Of a DNA stretch of 12,133 bases, positions 5,475-12,133 are shown one piece after another. Under the pieces are notes generated by a model that worked only from the letters and a program-made list of their open reading frames with translations, ran no database searches and had not been told where the DNA came from. Numbering within the stretch: the first letter of the stretch is position 1; every line of letters starts with the position of its first letter. The stretch is taken from the NCBI RefSeq assembly GCF_937919355.1, contig NZ_CALFSA010000062.1, positions 1-12,133 on the forward strand, given 5' to 3'. Source of the DNA: an uncultured Methanofollis sp. (GTDB lineage Archaea; Halobacteriota; Methanomicrobia; Methanomicrobiales; Methanofollaceae). A program made the position numbers and the translations under genes.

Positions 5475-6518
5475 ATGGTCGAGATACTGCCAAGTGTCTG
5501 CCCCCGCTGCGGAAAGGAATCGGTCGGCCTCTGTAATGAGTGCCGGGCCGCCGAGACGACATGGTTCATCTGCGACCCCCGTGTGGAGAGCATCTACTGC
5601 CCGGTCTGCGGGTCGCAGAAGCACGGGAAGACCTGGAGCGACACGGTGGTCGACCGCGAGACTCTCATCCAGCAACTCGCCCTCTCCGCCGTCCACCTCC
5701 ACGCCGACGTGCGGGGGTCGGAGATCGCCATCTCCTCCCGCGACCCGAGCCCGAACAGGACGGTCGCCGACATGACTGTCTCCGGCACCCTGTACGGCGT
5801 CCCGGTCTCAGGCGAGTGCACGACGAAGATTGTCTGGCGTAAGGAGCAGTGCGACCGGTGCAACAGGATCAGCGGCGGCTACTACGAGGGGATCGTGCAG
5901 GTGCGGGCGACAGGCCGGCGGCCGAGCGTGCGCGAACTTGAGATCGCCACCCACATCGCCGAGCAGACCGAGAACGTCCTGCAGGAAGGCGGCGACCGCC
6001 TCTCCTTCGTCTCGAAGATCGAGGAGACGAAAGACGGTCTCGACGTCGTCGTCGGTTCGAACCCCATGGGGCAGGTGATCGCAAGCGACATCGCCGGCGC
6101 CCTCGGCGGCCGTCTCACCACCCACCCGAAACTCGTCGGCGAGAAGGACGGGAAGAGACTCTTCAGGATCACCTTCCTGGTCCGCCTGCCGCGCTACCAG
6201 AAGGGGGACGTCGTCGTCCAGAAAGGCCGGTACCTCGAGGTGCGCCAGACCGGGCACGGGCAACTCCAGGCCTTCGACCTCCAGGACGGGACGGTGCGGT
6301 TCATCTCCGAGGAGGAGGCGGAAAGGCTCGTCGGCAATGTCGGCGACGCCGAGTCCGCCCTTGTCGCCTACCTGTACGACGACATTATCGGCATCCTGGA
6401 CCCGAAGACGCAGGGTGCGGTGGAGTGCCGGGCCGTCCCCTGGCTCCACCCCGAGGAAGGCGGGACCGTCCTGGTGCTCCGCGACACCGAGGCCGGGCAG
6501 TTCGTCCTTGTCGGATGA
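5475..6518 (+). CDS. nmd3: Nmd3-family zinc-ribbon ribosome biogenesis protein
   Basis: The 347-residue product is the archaeal version of Nmd3 (COG1499), which in eukaryotes binds the large ribosomal subunit as an export and maturation adaptor; the archaeal role is presumed late large-subunit assembly. The N-terminus carries Cys pairs CPRC (9-12), CNEC (20-23) and CPVC (42-45), and a further pair CDRC (126-129) is followed by NRISGGYYEGIVQVRATGR, a strong family signature. The pattern fits at least two zinc sites. The C-terminal half (about 230-347) contains beta-rich segments such as GDVVVQKGRYLEV, as in the family. It starts 2 nt after DUF424 and its TGA overlaps the next ATG, so its translation is coupled to both neighbours. 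The length is typical for an archaeal Nmd3. Confidence 0.92.
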   Translation: MVEILPSVCPRCGKESVGLCNECRAAETTWFICDPRVESIYCPVCGSQKHGKTWSDTVVDRETLIQQLALSAVHLHADVRGSEIAISSRDPSPNRTVADMTVSGTLYGVPVSGECTTKIVWRKEQCDRCNRISGGYYEGIVQVRATGRRPSVRELEIATHIAEQTENVLQEGGDRLSFVSKIEETKDGLDVVVGSNPMGQVIASDIAGALGGRLTTHPKLVGEKDGKRLFRITFLVRLPRYQKGDVVVQKGRYLEVRQTGHGQLQAFDLQDGTVRFISEEEAERLVGNVGDAESALVAYLYDDIIGILDPKTQGAVECRAVPWLHPEEGGTVLVLRDTEAGQFVLVG

Positions 6519-7390
6519 GTATGCGGGTGCGAAAGGTCTCACCTGGTGACCTCGCCGCAGCAGTGCGGGAGGCGTGGGCCGACCCGGTGCGGCGCCCCTA
6601 TGTCGAGGGCGACACGGCGTATGTCCCGGTGCGTGACGGCTGGCCCGCCGACCTCGACCTCCCTGAGAGACGGCCGTACCGCGGCCGCCCTTTCCAGATG
6701 ATCGGCGACACCGCCGTCCTCCACGGTGCCCGCCCGACCCCGGCCGAGGTGGAGGAGATCCTCGCCTGGCGCCGCCCGGCCTGCATCCTCTACCTGCGGG
6801 CGATCGACGGGGTCAGGCGTCTCCCGGCCGTCGAGGTGCTCCACGGCGAGCCTCATCCCGTCCGCCACCACGAGAACGGTCTCTGGTACTGGCTCAACCC
6901 GGCCGAGGTGATGTTCGCCCAGGGAAACCTGGAAGAACGCGCCCGCATGGGGAGGGCGGTGCGGCCCGGCGAGAGGGTGGCCGACATGTTCGCGGGGATA
7001 GGCTACTTCACCCTCCCGATGGCCGCATCAGGTGCGTCGGTGCATGCGATGGAGATCAACCCCGTCTCTTTCGGGTTCCTCCGGCGGAACGTGGAGGAGA
7101 ACGGGCTTGCAGACAGGGTCAGGCCGGAGTGCGGCGACTGCCGCGACCTCCTCTCCGGCACCTACGACCGGATCGTGATGGGCCACTTCGACGCCCCCTC
7201 TTTTCTCCCTGACGCCCTCGCCCATGCGAAGGCCGGCACCGTCCTCCACCTCCACGCCCTCGGTGACGCCCGGTCAGCGATCGACACTGCGACCGCGGCG
7301 GCCGGGTTCTCGGCCTCGGTCTCCACCCGTAAAGTAAAGAAATATGGGCCACATATATGGCATGTCGTACATGACGTGGTGCTCGGATGA
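6515..7390 (+). CDS. taw2: Taw2/Trm5-family tRNA(Phe) wyosine enzyme, probable aminocarboxypropyltransferase
   Basis: The 291-residue product belongs to the Trm5/Tyw2 class I fold. Taw2 moves the 3-amino-3-carboxypropyl group of S-adenosylmethionine to 4-demethylwyosine at position 37 of tRNA(Phe). Visible motifs are NPAEVMFAQGNLEERARM (128-145), the SAM loop DMFAGIGYFTLPMA (157-170), the acidic ribose-binding Glu180 before INP, and MGHFDAPSFL (222-231) where Trm5 methyltransferases usually have NLP. NLEERARM and the absence of NLP favour Taw2 over Trm5, but I cannot exclude Trm5. The ATG at 6515 overlaps the nmd3 stop as ATGA; an alternative ATG at 6521 would drop two residues. The N-terminal 40 residues form the small leading domain common in archaeal members. 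The 3' end contains an AT-rich patch that may be a promoter for coaBC. Confidence 0.85.
   Translation: MSMRVRKVSPGDLAAAVREAWADPVRRPYVEGDTAYVPVRDGWPADLDLPERRPYRGRPFQMIGDTAVLHGARPTPAEVEEILAWRRPACILYLRAIDGVRRLPAVEVLHGEPHPVRHHENGLWYWLNPAEVMFAQGNLEERARMGRAVRPGERVADMFAGIGYFTLPMAASGASVHAMEINPVSFGFLRRNVEENGLADRVRPECGDCRDLLSGTYDRIVMGHFDAPSFLPDALAHAKAGTVLHLHALGDARSAIDTATAAAGFSASVSTRKVKKYGPHIWHVVHDVVLG
7351..7359 (+). promoter_or_regulatory. Internal TATA box before coaBC
   Basis: ACATATATG sits inside the last codons of taw2 in an unusually AT-rich patch (AAAGTAAAGAAATATG begins at 7331). Its centre is about 31 nt before the coaBC ATG, so transcripts from it would be leaderless or nearly so. It could let the CoA genes be expressed apart from nmd3-taw2. 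Codon choice for the peptide HIWHV could also produce it by chance. Confidence 0.4.
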
Positions 7391-8523
7391 GCGGCGGACG
7401 AAGACTTGAAGGAAAAACGATCGTTCTGGCGGTAACAGGCAGCATTGCCGCCGTCGAGACGGTGCGGCTCGCCCACGAACTCAGGCGGCGGGGCGCCGTC
7501 GTGCAGGCGGTCATGAGCGCGGCCGCCTGCGGGATCGTCCACCCCGACGCCCTCACCTACGCCACGGGCCGGGCGGCTATCACCCGCTGCACCGGCATGG
7601 TGGAGCACGTCCTCTACTGCGGGGAAGGCGGGTGCGCCGACCTCCTCCTCGTCGCCCCGTGCACCGCGAACACGATCGGAAAGATCGCCCACGGCATCGA
7701 CGACACGCCTGTCACCACCTTTGCGACGACCGCCCTCGGCCGCCGCATGCCGGTGGTCGTCGTGCCCGCGATGCACGAGTCGATGTACCGCCACCCCGGC
7801 GTCATCGAGAACCTGGCGAAACTGGAGTCCTGGGGCATCGACGTCGTCCCGCCCAGGATCGAGGAGGAGAAGGCGAAGATCGCCGGTATCGAGGAGATCG
7901 CCCTCCACGTCGAGCGCACCCTCCTCGGCCGCCCTCTTGCCGGAAAACGCGTCGTGGTCACGAGCGGCGCCTGCGCCGAACCCGTGGACGACGTGCGGGT
8001 GCTCACCACCCGTTCCACCGGGCAGATGGGCCGCGCCCTCGCCCTTGAAGCCTATCGCCTCGGGGCGGAGGTGACGGTCGTCCATGCCGGGCACGTCCCC
8101 TGCGTCGGGAACGTCCACGTCGAGACGGCGGGCGAGATGATGGAGGCGGTGCTCGCGGAGGTCGGGAAGGGTGCCGACTACTACCTCTCGGCGGCGGCGG
8201 TCTCGGACTTCGCCCCCGCACGGGCGGCGGGGAAGATCCCGAGCGGTGCGCCGGTGGAGATCGCGCTCCGCCCTCTCCCCAAGGTGCTCGACGCCGTTCT
8301 CCGGGTTTTTCCCGGGACTGTCGTCGCCTTCAAACTCGGGTGGGACGAGGAGGCCAGGGCCGCGGCGATGCTTGACGCCGGCGCCGCCATGGTCGTTGTG
8401 AATACACCGCCGGCGATGGGGGCCGCGGGCGGGGAGTTTGTGCTTATGAAAAAGGATTCGAGGAGAAAGGTTACAGGAACGAAGGAGGAGGTGGCAGAGG
8501 CGATATGGTCCGCACTGCTGTAG
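7387..8523 (+). CDS. coaBC: Bifunctional CoaBC: phosphopantothenate-cysteine ligase and decarboxylase
   Basis: The 378-residue product makes 4'-phosphopantetheine from 4'-phosphopantothenate and cysteine. The N-terminal flavin-dependent decarboxylase (about 1-180) shows VTGSIAA (16-22), the catalytic-type His74 in EHVLYCG, APCTANTIGKIAHG (90-103) and the PAMHESM loop (127-133). The C-terminal CTP-type ligase (about 187-378) shows GACAEPVDDVR (194-204), RSTGQMG (209-215), AAVSDF (250-255) and Lys263. The order of domains and length are standard. The ATG overlaps the taw2 TGA, and the last 19 nt overlap the pantoate kinase gene. Together with the next two genes it forms a continuous pathway from pantoate to phosphopantetheine. 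Confidence 0.95.
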   Translation: MSGGRRLEGKTIVLAVTGSIAAVETVRLAHELRRRGAVVQAVMSAAACGIVHPDALTYATGRAAITRCTGMVEHVLYCGEGGCADLLLVAPCTANTIGKIAHGIDDTPVTTFATTALGRRMPVVVVPAMHESMYRHPGVIENLAKLESWGIDVVPPRIEEEKAKIAGIEEIALHVERTLLGRPLAGKRVVVTSGACAEPVDDVRVLTTRSTGQMGRALALEAYRLGAEVTVVHAGHVPCVGNVHVETAGEMMEAVLAEVGKGADYYLSAAAVSDFAPARAAGKIPSGAPVEIALRPLPKVLDAVLRVFPGTVVAFKLGWDEEARAAAMLDAGAAMVVVNTPPAMGAAGGEFVLMKKDSRRKVTGTKEEVAEAIWSALL

Positions 8524-9365
8524 CCTTCTCCCCCGGACACATCTCAGGTTATTTCAGGAAGGTCTCCGGGGCGACGCCGGAGACGACGGGCAGTCTCGGT
8601 GCCGGTATCGTCATCGACGAGGGTGTGCGGGCCGTCGCCTCGGCTTCTGCCGTCCCGTCGGTGGCTGTCAGGTGCCTCGGCGCCCGCGGCGAGGTCGTGG
8701 CCGAATCGACAGGGTCGGCCCCGCTTGAATATGTGATGCACGAACTCGGGGTGACGGCGCGGGTCGAGACCTCCTGCCGTCTCCCGATCGGCGCCGGTTT
8801 CGGCCTCTCGGCGGCCGCCCTCCTCTCTTCGATCACCGCCCTCGACGCCCTCTTCAACCTTGGCATGGACAGGGCCGCGATCGCCGCCCTCGCCCACCGG
8901 ACCGAGGTCGTCCACAACACCGGCCTCGGCGACGTCGCCGCCTGTCAGGGCGGCGGACTTGTCTGCAGGCGGACGCCGGGGACGACCGGGGCGATCACGC
9001 GGGTCTCCCTTGACGAGACTGTCTGGGCCCTCTCCTTCGGCCCCCTGCCCTCGCCCGAGGTGCTCGGGTCGGCCGACAGGCTGGCGCAGGTCGCCGACGC
9101 CTGCCCCGACACCTGCCCGAAAGACCTCGCCGACTTTTTCCGTCTCTCCCGTTCCTTTGCCGAGAAGAGCGGCCTTATCCCGCCTGAAGTCCGGGCGGCA
9201 CTTGCGGCGTGCGACGACGCCGGCGTGCCCGCGAGCATGACAATGCTTGGCCTCGGCGTCTTTGCCGCCGGGGAGGAGGCGGGCGAGGTGCTCGCCGCAT
9301 TCGGCGACCCTATCCCCCTCGGGGTGGCACGCGAGGGTTTCCGCCTCCTGGAGGTGCGGCCATGA
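8505..9365 (+). CDS. pok: Pantoate kinase (PoK), archaeal GHMP-family enzyme
   Basis: The 286-residue product phosphorylates pantoate with ATP to 4-phosphopantoate, the first step of the archaeal-specific route to CoA (bacteria instead make pantothenate first and then phosphorylate it). GHMP kinase features are SPGHISGYF (9-17), the ATP loop PIGAGFGLSAAAL (94-106) and NTGLGDVAACQGGG (138-151), followed by a basic RRTPG turn. The length and motif order match the COG1829 group. The start lies within coaBC, giving a 19-nt overlap, with GGAGGAGGTGG upstream at 8483-8493. The stop overlaps the ATG of the ligase that uses its product. No odd features. Confidence 0.93.
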   Translation: MVRTAVAFSPGHISGYFRKVSGATPETTGSLGAGIVIDEGVRAVASASAVPSVAVRCLGARGEVVAESTGSAPLEYVMHELGVTARVETSCRLPIGAGFGLSAAALLSSITALDALFNLGMDRAAIAALAHRTEVVHNTGLGDVAACQGGGLVCRRTPGTTGAITRVSLDETVWALSFGPLPSPEVLGSADRLAQVADACPDTCPKDLADFFRLSRSFAEKSGLIPPEVRAALAACDDAGVPASMTMLGLGVFAAGEEAGEVLAAFGDPIPLGVAREGFRLLEVRP

Positions 9366-10108
9366 CGACCATCCCGAAGGACCACCCCCGCTACGCCGCC
9401 CTCGTCGTCCGCGACCGCCTGGCCGCGGCTATGCGGGAGGGCGTCCTCGCCCCCGAGGGCCTGATCGCCCAGGGCCGCGGCGAGGCCTTCGACTATCTCC
9501 TCGGCGAGAAGACGACGGAAAGCGCCGCTCGCGCCGAAAAAGTTGCTGCGGCGATGCTCCTCTCGGCCCGCCGCCCGGTCATCTCGGTGAACGGGAACAC
9601 GGCCGCCCTCTGTGCCCACCAGATCGCCGCCCTCCAGGAGGCGAGCGGTGCGGCCGTCGAGGTGAACCTCTTCCACAGGACAGAGGAGAGGATGGAGAAG
9701 ATTACCGCCCTCCTCCGGTCCCACGGCGTGGACGTCCTCACAGGCACGTCGGAACGCCTCATCCCCCTCGCCCACGACAGGGCGCTCTGCCTCCGCGACG
9801 GCATCGGGGCCGCCGACCTGGTTCTTGTCCCCCTGGAGGACGGCGACCGGTGCGAGGCCCTGAGGGCGATGGGCAAGGACGTCATCGCCATCGACTTAAA
9901 CCCCCTCTCGCGGACGGCGCGGACCGCGACCCTCGCGGTCGTGGACGAAGTGACGCGGGCCGTCCCCGCGATCACCGCCGCCTGCCTCTCTCTCACCCCG
10001 GAGGAGGCCCGGAGGATCGCCTCGTCCGTTAACAACACCGTCTTCCTGAAAGAGGCGCTTGCCGGGATGGTCAGGCACCTTGAGGTGATCAACGATGCTC
10101 TGGAGTGA
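9362..10108 (+). CDS. 4-phosphopantoate-beta-alanine ligase (phosphopantothenate synthetase, PPS)
   Basis: The 248-residue product joins 4-phosphopantoate and beta-alanine with ATP to give 4'-phosphopantothenate, the second archaeal-specific CoA step and the substrate of CoaBC. Family segments are DHPRY (7-11), GLIAQGRGEAFDYLLGE (33-49), SVNGNTAAL (75-83), NLFHRTEER (102-110), IDLNPLSRTA (177-186) and VNN (213-215). A longer in-frame open region begins at 9209, but it runs through pantoate kinase with Arg-rich nonsense; ATG 9362 forms ATGA with the pantoate kinase stop. The length is as expected. The last 14 nt overlap the RFC-like gene. Confidence 0.94.
   Translation: MTTIPKDHPRYAALVVRDRLAAAMREGVLAPEGLIAQGRGEAFDYLLGEKTTESAARAEKVAAAMLLSARRPVISVNGNTAALCAHQIAALQEASGAAVEVNLFHRTEERMEKITALLRSHGVDVLTGTSERLIPLAHDRALCLRDGIGAADLVLVPLEDGDRCEALRAMGKDVIAIDLNPLSRTARTATLAVVDEVTRAVPAITAACLSLTPEEARRIASSVNNTVFLKEALAGMVRHLEVINDALE
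10084..10092 (+). promoter_or_regulatory. Strong ribosome binding site for the RFC-like gene
   Basis: GAGGTGATC, running from 10082 to 10090, is complementary to the archaeal 16S rRNA 3' end without a mismatch. It lies 4 nt before the ATG at 10095 and fixes that start inside the phosphopantothenate synthetase gene. Confidence 0.7.
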
Positions 10109-11093
10109 GAAATACCGGCCGACCGAGTTCTCCGGCATCCTCGGGCAGGAGAGCGTGGTGCGGACCCTGGAGTCGGCGGCTGAGGCCGGGAACGTCCCTC
10201 ACCTCCTCGTCGTCGGCAGGCCCGGCACCGGAAAGAGCGTCGCTGTCGAGGCCCTTGCCCGGCGGCTGTATGGCGTGCACTGGCAGGAGAACACGACCGT
10301 CCTCCCCACCGCCGACATCTTCGAGCAGGGCCGGAAGTACCTGGAGACAGACGAGCGTTTTGCGCACCTCTACCGCAAGGACGAGAGCGTCCTCTCGAAC
10401 TTCACCTATGTCGTGAAGTGGTACGCCGGGATCAGGCCTCTCGACACGGCGTTCAGGCTGATCGTCTTCGAAGGGGCTGACGCCCTGACGCGGGCGGCCC
10501 AGCAGGGCCTCCGCCGGATCATGGAACGCTCCTCCGGGACGTGCCGGTTCGTCTTCCTGACGACGAATGGCAGTGCGATCATCCCGGCGATCGCCTCCCG
10601 GTGTCTCCCCCTCACCTTCGGCCCTGTCCCTGACGCCGTGGTCCGGCGGCGCCTCGAAGAGGTCCTGAAGGCCGAAGGCGTCCCTGCCGACAGGGTCTCT
10701 GCCGACGACCTCGACCTCATCGTCCCGGCGGCGGCAGGCGACCTGCGTCGTGCCATCCTCCTCCTCCAGGTCTCCGTCGAGTCTGAGGGACACGTGGACC
10801 TCGCTGACACGGCTGCGTCCGAGACGGAGAACGTGGCGGCCTCGGTCTTCGGGGCGCTGATGAAGGGCGACCTCACCGGGGCGGAGGCACGCACCGAGGC
10901 GCTGCTCATCGATTACGGCCTGACCGGTGAAGAAGTGGTCAGGGAACTTTCACGGGCGGCCGACCGCGCCTATAACGACCCGCGGGTCGCCGTCGCCCTT
11001 GCCGATGCCGACCTCCTGATACGGAGAGGCGGCAATGAATTTATCCAGATCAATGCCCTTCTTGCACGAATTTCTCGGGAGGTATTCATCTGA
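10095..11093 (+). CDS. RFC small-subunit-like AAA+ ATPase with altered Walker B
   Basis: The 332-residue product resembles the clamp-loader small subunit that loads PCNA at primer ends. It begins LWSEKYRPTEFSGILGQE, has Walker A GRPGTGKS (41-48), a sensor 1 region FLTTNGS (154-160), the SRC arginine-finger motif IASRC (166-170) and a sensor 2 GDLRRA (215-220), followed by a helical collar domain. The usual Walker B LDEAD is replaced by VFEGADAL (124-131), so both acidic catalytic residues are altered (Asp to Glu, Glu to Gly). Between Walker A and B the segment at about 63-116 is longer than in canonical RfcS and lacks the ELNASDERGI-like motif. It may bind but not readily hydrolyse ATP. A canonical RfcS and RfcL should exist elsewhere. 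It overlaps phosphopantothenate synthetase by 14 nt. Confidence 0.85.
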   Translation: MLWSEKYRPTEFSGILGQESVVRTLESAAEAGNVPHLLVVGRPGTGKSVAVEALARRLYGVHWQENTTVLPTADIFEQGRKYLETDERFAHLYRKDESVLSNFTYVVKWYAGIRPLDTAFRLIVFEGADALTRAAQQGLRRIMERSSGTCRFVFLTTNGSAIIPAIASRCLPLTFGPVPDAVVRRRLEEVLKAEGVPADRVSADDLDLIVPAAAGDLRRAILLLQVSVESEGHVDLADTAASETENVAASVFGALMKGDLTGAEARTEALLIDYGLTGEEVVRELSRAADRAYNDPRVAVALADADLLIRRGGNEFIQINALLARISREVFI

Positions 11094-11818
11094 AGCGTAA
11101 TTATGAGAAGATCCAGAAACACTACGACGGTGTGGCCGGGGTCTACGACAGCCGCTACGGCGGCGACGTCGGGAGCCGGTATCATGGCCATATCAGGGAC
11201 CACGTAATGAACTGTCTCCCGAAAGGGGGCGACCTCCTTGACCTCGGCTGCGGGACGGGCCTGTTCATGCAGCACTACCTCTCTGTCGGCGGCGGGACGG
11301 CGGTCGGCCTCGACCTCTCCCCGGAGATGGTGAAGGCGGCCCGCCACCAGAACCACCTGGACGATGTCGTGGCAGGGACGGCCGACCGCCTCCCCTTCAG
11401 GGACGCGTCTTTCGATGCGGTGTCGAGCATCCTCGCCTTCAGTTATGTCCCCGAACCGGCGGCGATGCTCGCCGAGGCATACAGGGTCCTCCGGCCCGGC
11501 GGCCGGATCGCGATCTGCACCCTCGGCCACAATGTCTTCACGTCGGTCCTGCCGGCGATCTACCGTCTCGGTGAGAAGGCGCACTGGGGCCGCATCGGGG
11601 TCGGGAGTTTCGGCGAGCACTACTACTCGGACGAGCAGATGCACGACCTCCTCTCTGCGGCGGGTTTTACCGACGTGAAGGTCCACCGCTGTTCCTTCGC
11701 CCACGTGAACATGAAAAAGCCGATCTTCGATGCCGTCCAGAAGGCGGAGCCTTTCGTCGAGAAGAACCTCTCTTATCTCGCTTTCAATGTCTGTGCGAGC
11801 GGGAAGAAACAGAGATAA
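11090..11818 (+). CDS. Class I SAM-dependent methyltransferase, probable CTG start
   Basis: The product (242 residues from the CTG) is a UbiE/Methyltransf_11-like enzyme with motif I LDLGCGTG (50-57), the acidic loop DLSPEM (75-80), TADRLPF and the post-motif VLRPGGRI (133-140). The substrate is unknown. The frame opens after a TGA at 11036-11038 and has no ATG, GTG or TTG until GTG 11132. That GTG would remove KRNYEKIQKHYDGV, the N-terminal helix typical of this group, and has no good ribosome binding site. CTG 11090 has GGGAGGT ending 6 nt upstream and overlaps the RFC-like stop as CTGA, imitating the ATGA couplings of this operon. An ATT at 11084 is too close to the binding site. A sequencing error is an alternative explanation. 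This is the last gene of the operon. Confidence 0.8.
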   Translation: MKRNYEKIQKHYDGVAGVYDSRYGGDVGSRYHGHIRDHVMNCLPKGGDLLDLGCGTGLFMQHYLSVGGGTAVGLDLSPEMVKAARHQNHLDDVVAGTADRLPFRDASFDAVSSILAFSYVPEPAAMLAEAYRVLRPGGRIAICTLGHNVFTSVLPAIYRLGEKAHWGRIGVGSFGEHYYSDEQMHDLLSAAGFTDVKVHRCSFAHVNMKKPIFDAVQKAEPFVEKNLSYLAFNVCASGKKQR

Positions 11819-11841
11819 TTTTTCCGGTATGACGGAGAGTC

Positions 11842-11902
11842 CGGGGATGGTCCCTCATCCCCGTACCTGTGACCCCGTTGAGAAATGGATTGTGTTTTTT
11901 TT
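11842..11902 (+). terminator. Hairpin and T8 run ending the long operon
   Basis: CGGGGATG (11842-11849) pairs with CATCCCCG (11856-11863) in an 8-bp perfect stem with a 6-nt loop. Thirty nucleotides further a run of eight T (11895-11902) follows, which on its own is a typical archaeal termination signal. It lies 5 nt beyond the end of the convergent small gene. Confidence 0.6.
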
Positions 11903-11907
11903 CCTGC

Positions 11908-12036
11908 TCACTTCTTCCCCTTGCCCGACTTCGTGGCCTTGTTGTTCGGGTTGAGCTGATTCGCTTTGTTGTCCACTGCCGCTTTCTGCGCCGGGTTGTT
12001 GGGATTCTTTGCATCCGCACGCTGGTTCTTCGCCAT
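11908..12036 (-). CDS. Small basic Asn/Lys-rich protein with NPNN repeats
   Basis: The product has 42 residues and starts MAKNQRADAKNPNNPAQKAA. A second related unit, ANQLNPNNKATKSG, follows at about 25-38, and the tail is GKGKK. Asn, Lys, Ala and Pro dominate; there is no Cys, no aromatic residue, and only two aliphatic bulky residues (Val21, Leu28), so it is probably disordered and hydrophilic. AGGAG at 12042-12046 lies 5 nt before the ATG and an AT-rich promoter region lies just upstream, which makes this a real gene despite its size. Net charge is strongly positive, so binding to nucleic acid or a stress-protectant (hydrophilin-like) role is possible but not shown. I recall similar short NPNNP proteins in other prokaryotes but cannot name a characterised one. 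Confidence 0.75.
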   Translation of the reverse strand: MAKNQRADAKNPNNPAQKAAVDNKANQLNPNNKATKSGKGKK

Positions 12037-12059
12037 ACAATCTCCTGCATGTCACGATA

Positions 12060-12081
12060 GTATATATTTCTTCGGAAATTA
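12060..12081 (-). promoter_or_regulatory. Promoter region of the NPNN mini-protein gene
   Basis: On the minus strand the block contains GATAATTT (12074-12081) and AAATATATAC (12060-12069). The second is the better TATA match, but at the usual 25-nt distance it would start transcription inside or after the Shine-Dalgarno. The first would give a leader of about 15 nt that keeps the AGGAG. Which one is used cannot be decided from sequence. Confidence 0.45.
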
Positions 12082-12085
12082 TCAC

Positions 12086-12125
12086 AAAAAAAGCGCCACA
12101 GTTCGTGCCCTTCCCGGCGTGGCGT
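12086..12125 (-). terminator. Hairpin plus T7 for a minus-strand gene beyond the right edge
   Basis: CGCCAC (12094-12099) and GTGGCG (12119-12124) form a 6-bp stem, extended by a G-U pair, with a 19-nt loop. On the minus strand the stem is followed directly by seven T (complement of A-run 12086-12092). The arrangement is a textbook intrinsic terminator for leftward transcription, implying a minus-strand gene to the right of the window. Confidence 0.4.
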
Positions 12126-12133
12126 GAAAAACA

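Noticed and set aside
9209..9361. Upstream extension of phosphopantothenate synthetase
   Set aside because: It reads the pantoate kinase gene out of frame as Arg/Gly/Pro-rich sequence; ATG 9362 forms the expected ATGA overlap.

Overview
The window looks like a chromosomal piece of a high-GC methanogenic euryarchaeon, most likely order Methanomicrobiales (inference). Supporting this are a tetrahydromethanopterin-type dihydroneopterin aldolase (MptD), the archaeal-only CoA enzymes pantoate kinase and phosphopantothenate synthetase, archaeal Nmd3, a wybutosine-pathway Taw2-like enzyme, an archaeal RFC-like clamp-loader protein, archaeal TATA boxes (several of them TATATA-like), and frequent ATGA stop/start overlaps. 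I see no tRNA, rRNA, CRISPR array or insertion sequence.

Left part (1-1643). The tail of a truncated plus-strand gene is followed by a monocistronic gene for a lineage-specific membrane protein. That gene converges on a minus-strand winged-helix regulator, and a long perfect inverted repeat lies at the convergence. The regulator is divergent from a bacterial-type groES-groEL operon. The 150-bp divergent region holds two TATA boxes, a 10-bp palindrome between them, and a perfect hairpin at the predicted 5' end of the groES mRNA, so the regulator is a candidate controller of the chaperonin.

Middle (3598-5137). After a strong GC hairpin and a 384-bp gene-poor gap come mptD and, overlapping it by 14 nt, a TatD-related metal-dependent hydrolase of unknown role. 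The overlap suggests a shared role, possibly in pterin cofactor synthesis.

Right part (5182-11818). Eight plus-strand genes form one tightly packed run: a DUF424 protein, nmd3, taw2, coaBC, pantoate kinase, phosphopantothenate synthetase, an RFC-like ATPase and a class I methyltransferase. Five of the seven junctions are stop/start overlaps of 4 to 19 nt. The first part concerns ribosome assembly and tRNA modification. The next three genes carry pantoate through to 4'-phosphopantetheine. An internal TATA box just before coaBC could give the CoA part its own leaderless transcript. The methyltransferase has no standard start codon where its conserved N-terminus begins; a CTG with an excellent ribosome binding site is the best candidate.

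Right edge. A previously easy-to-miss 42-residue Asn/Lys-rich basic protein with NPNN repeats is encoded on the minus strand at 11908-12036. A hairpin plus T-run at the very end probably terminates a minus-strand gene lying beyond the window.

The observations I find most worth following are the chaperonin control region, the RFC-like protein with a degenerate Walker B, the mptD-hydrolase pair, the CTG start, and the NPNN mini-protein. I did not find convincing evidence for a wholly new multi-gene defence or mobile system here.
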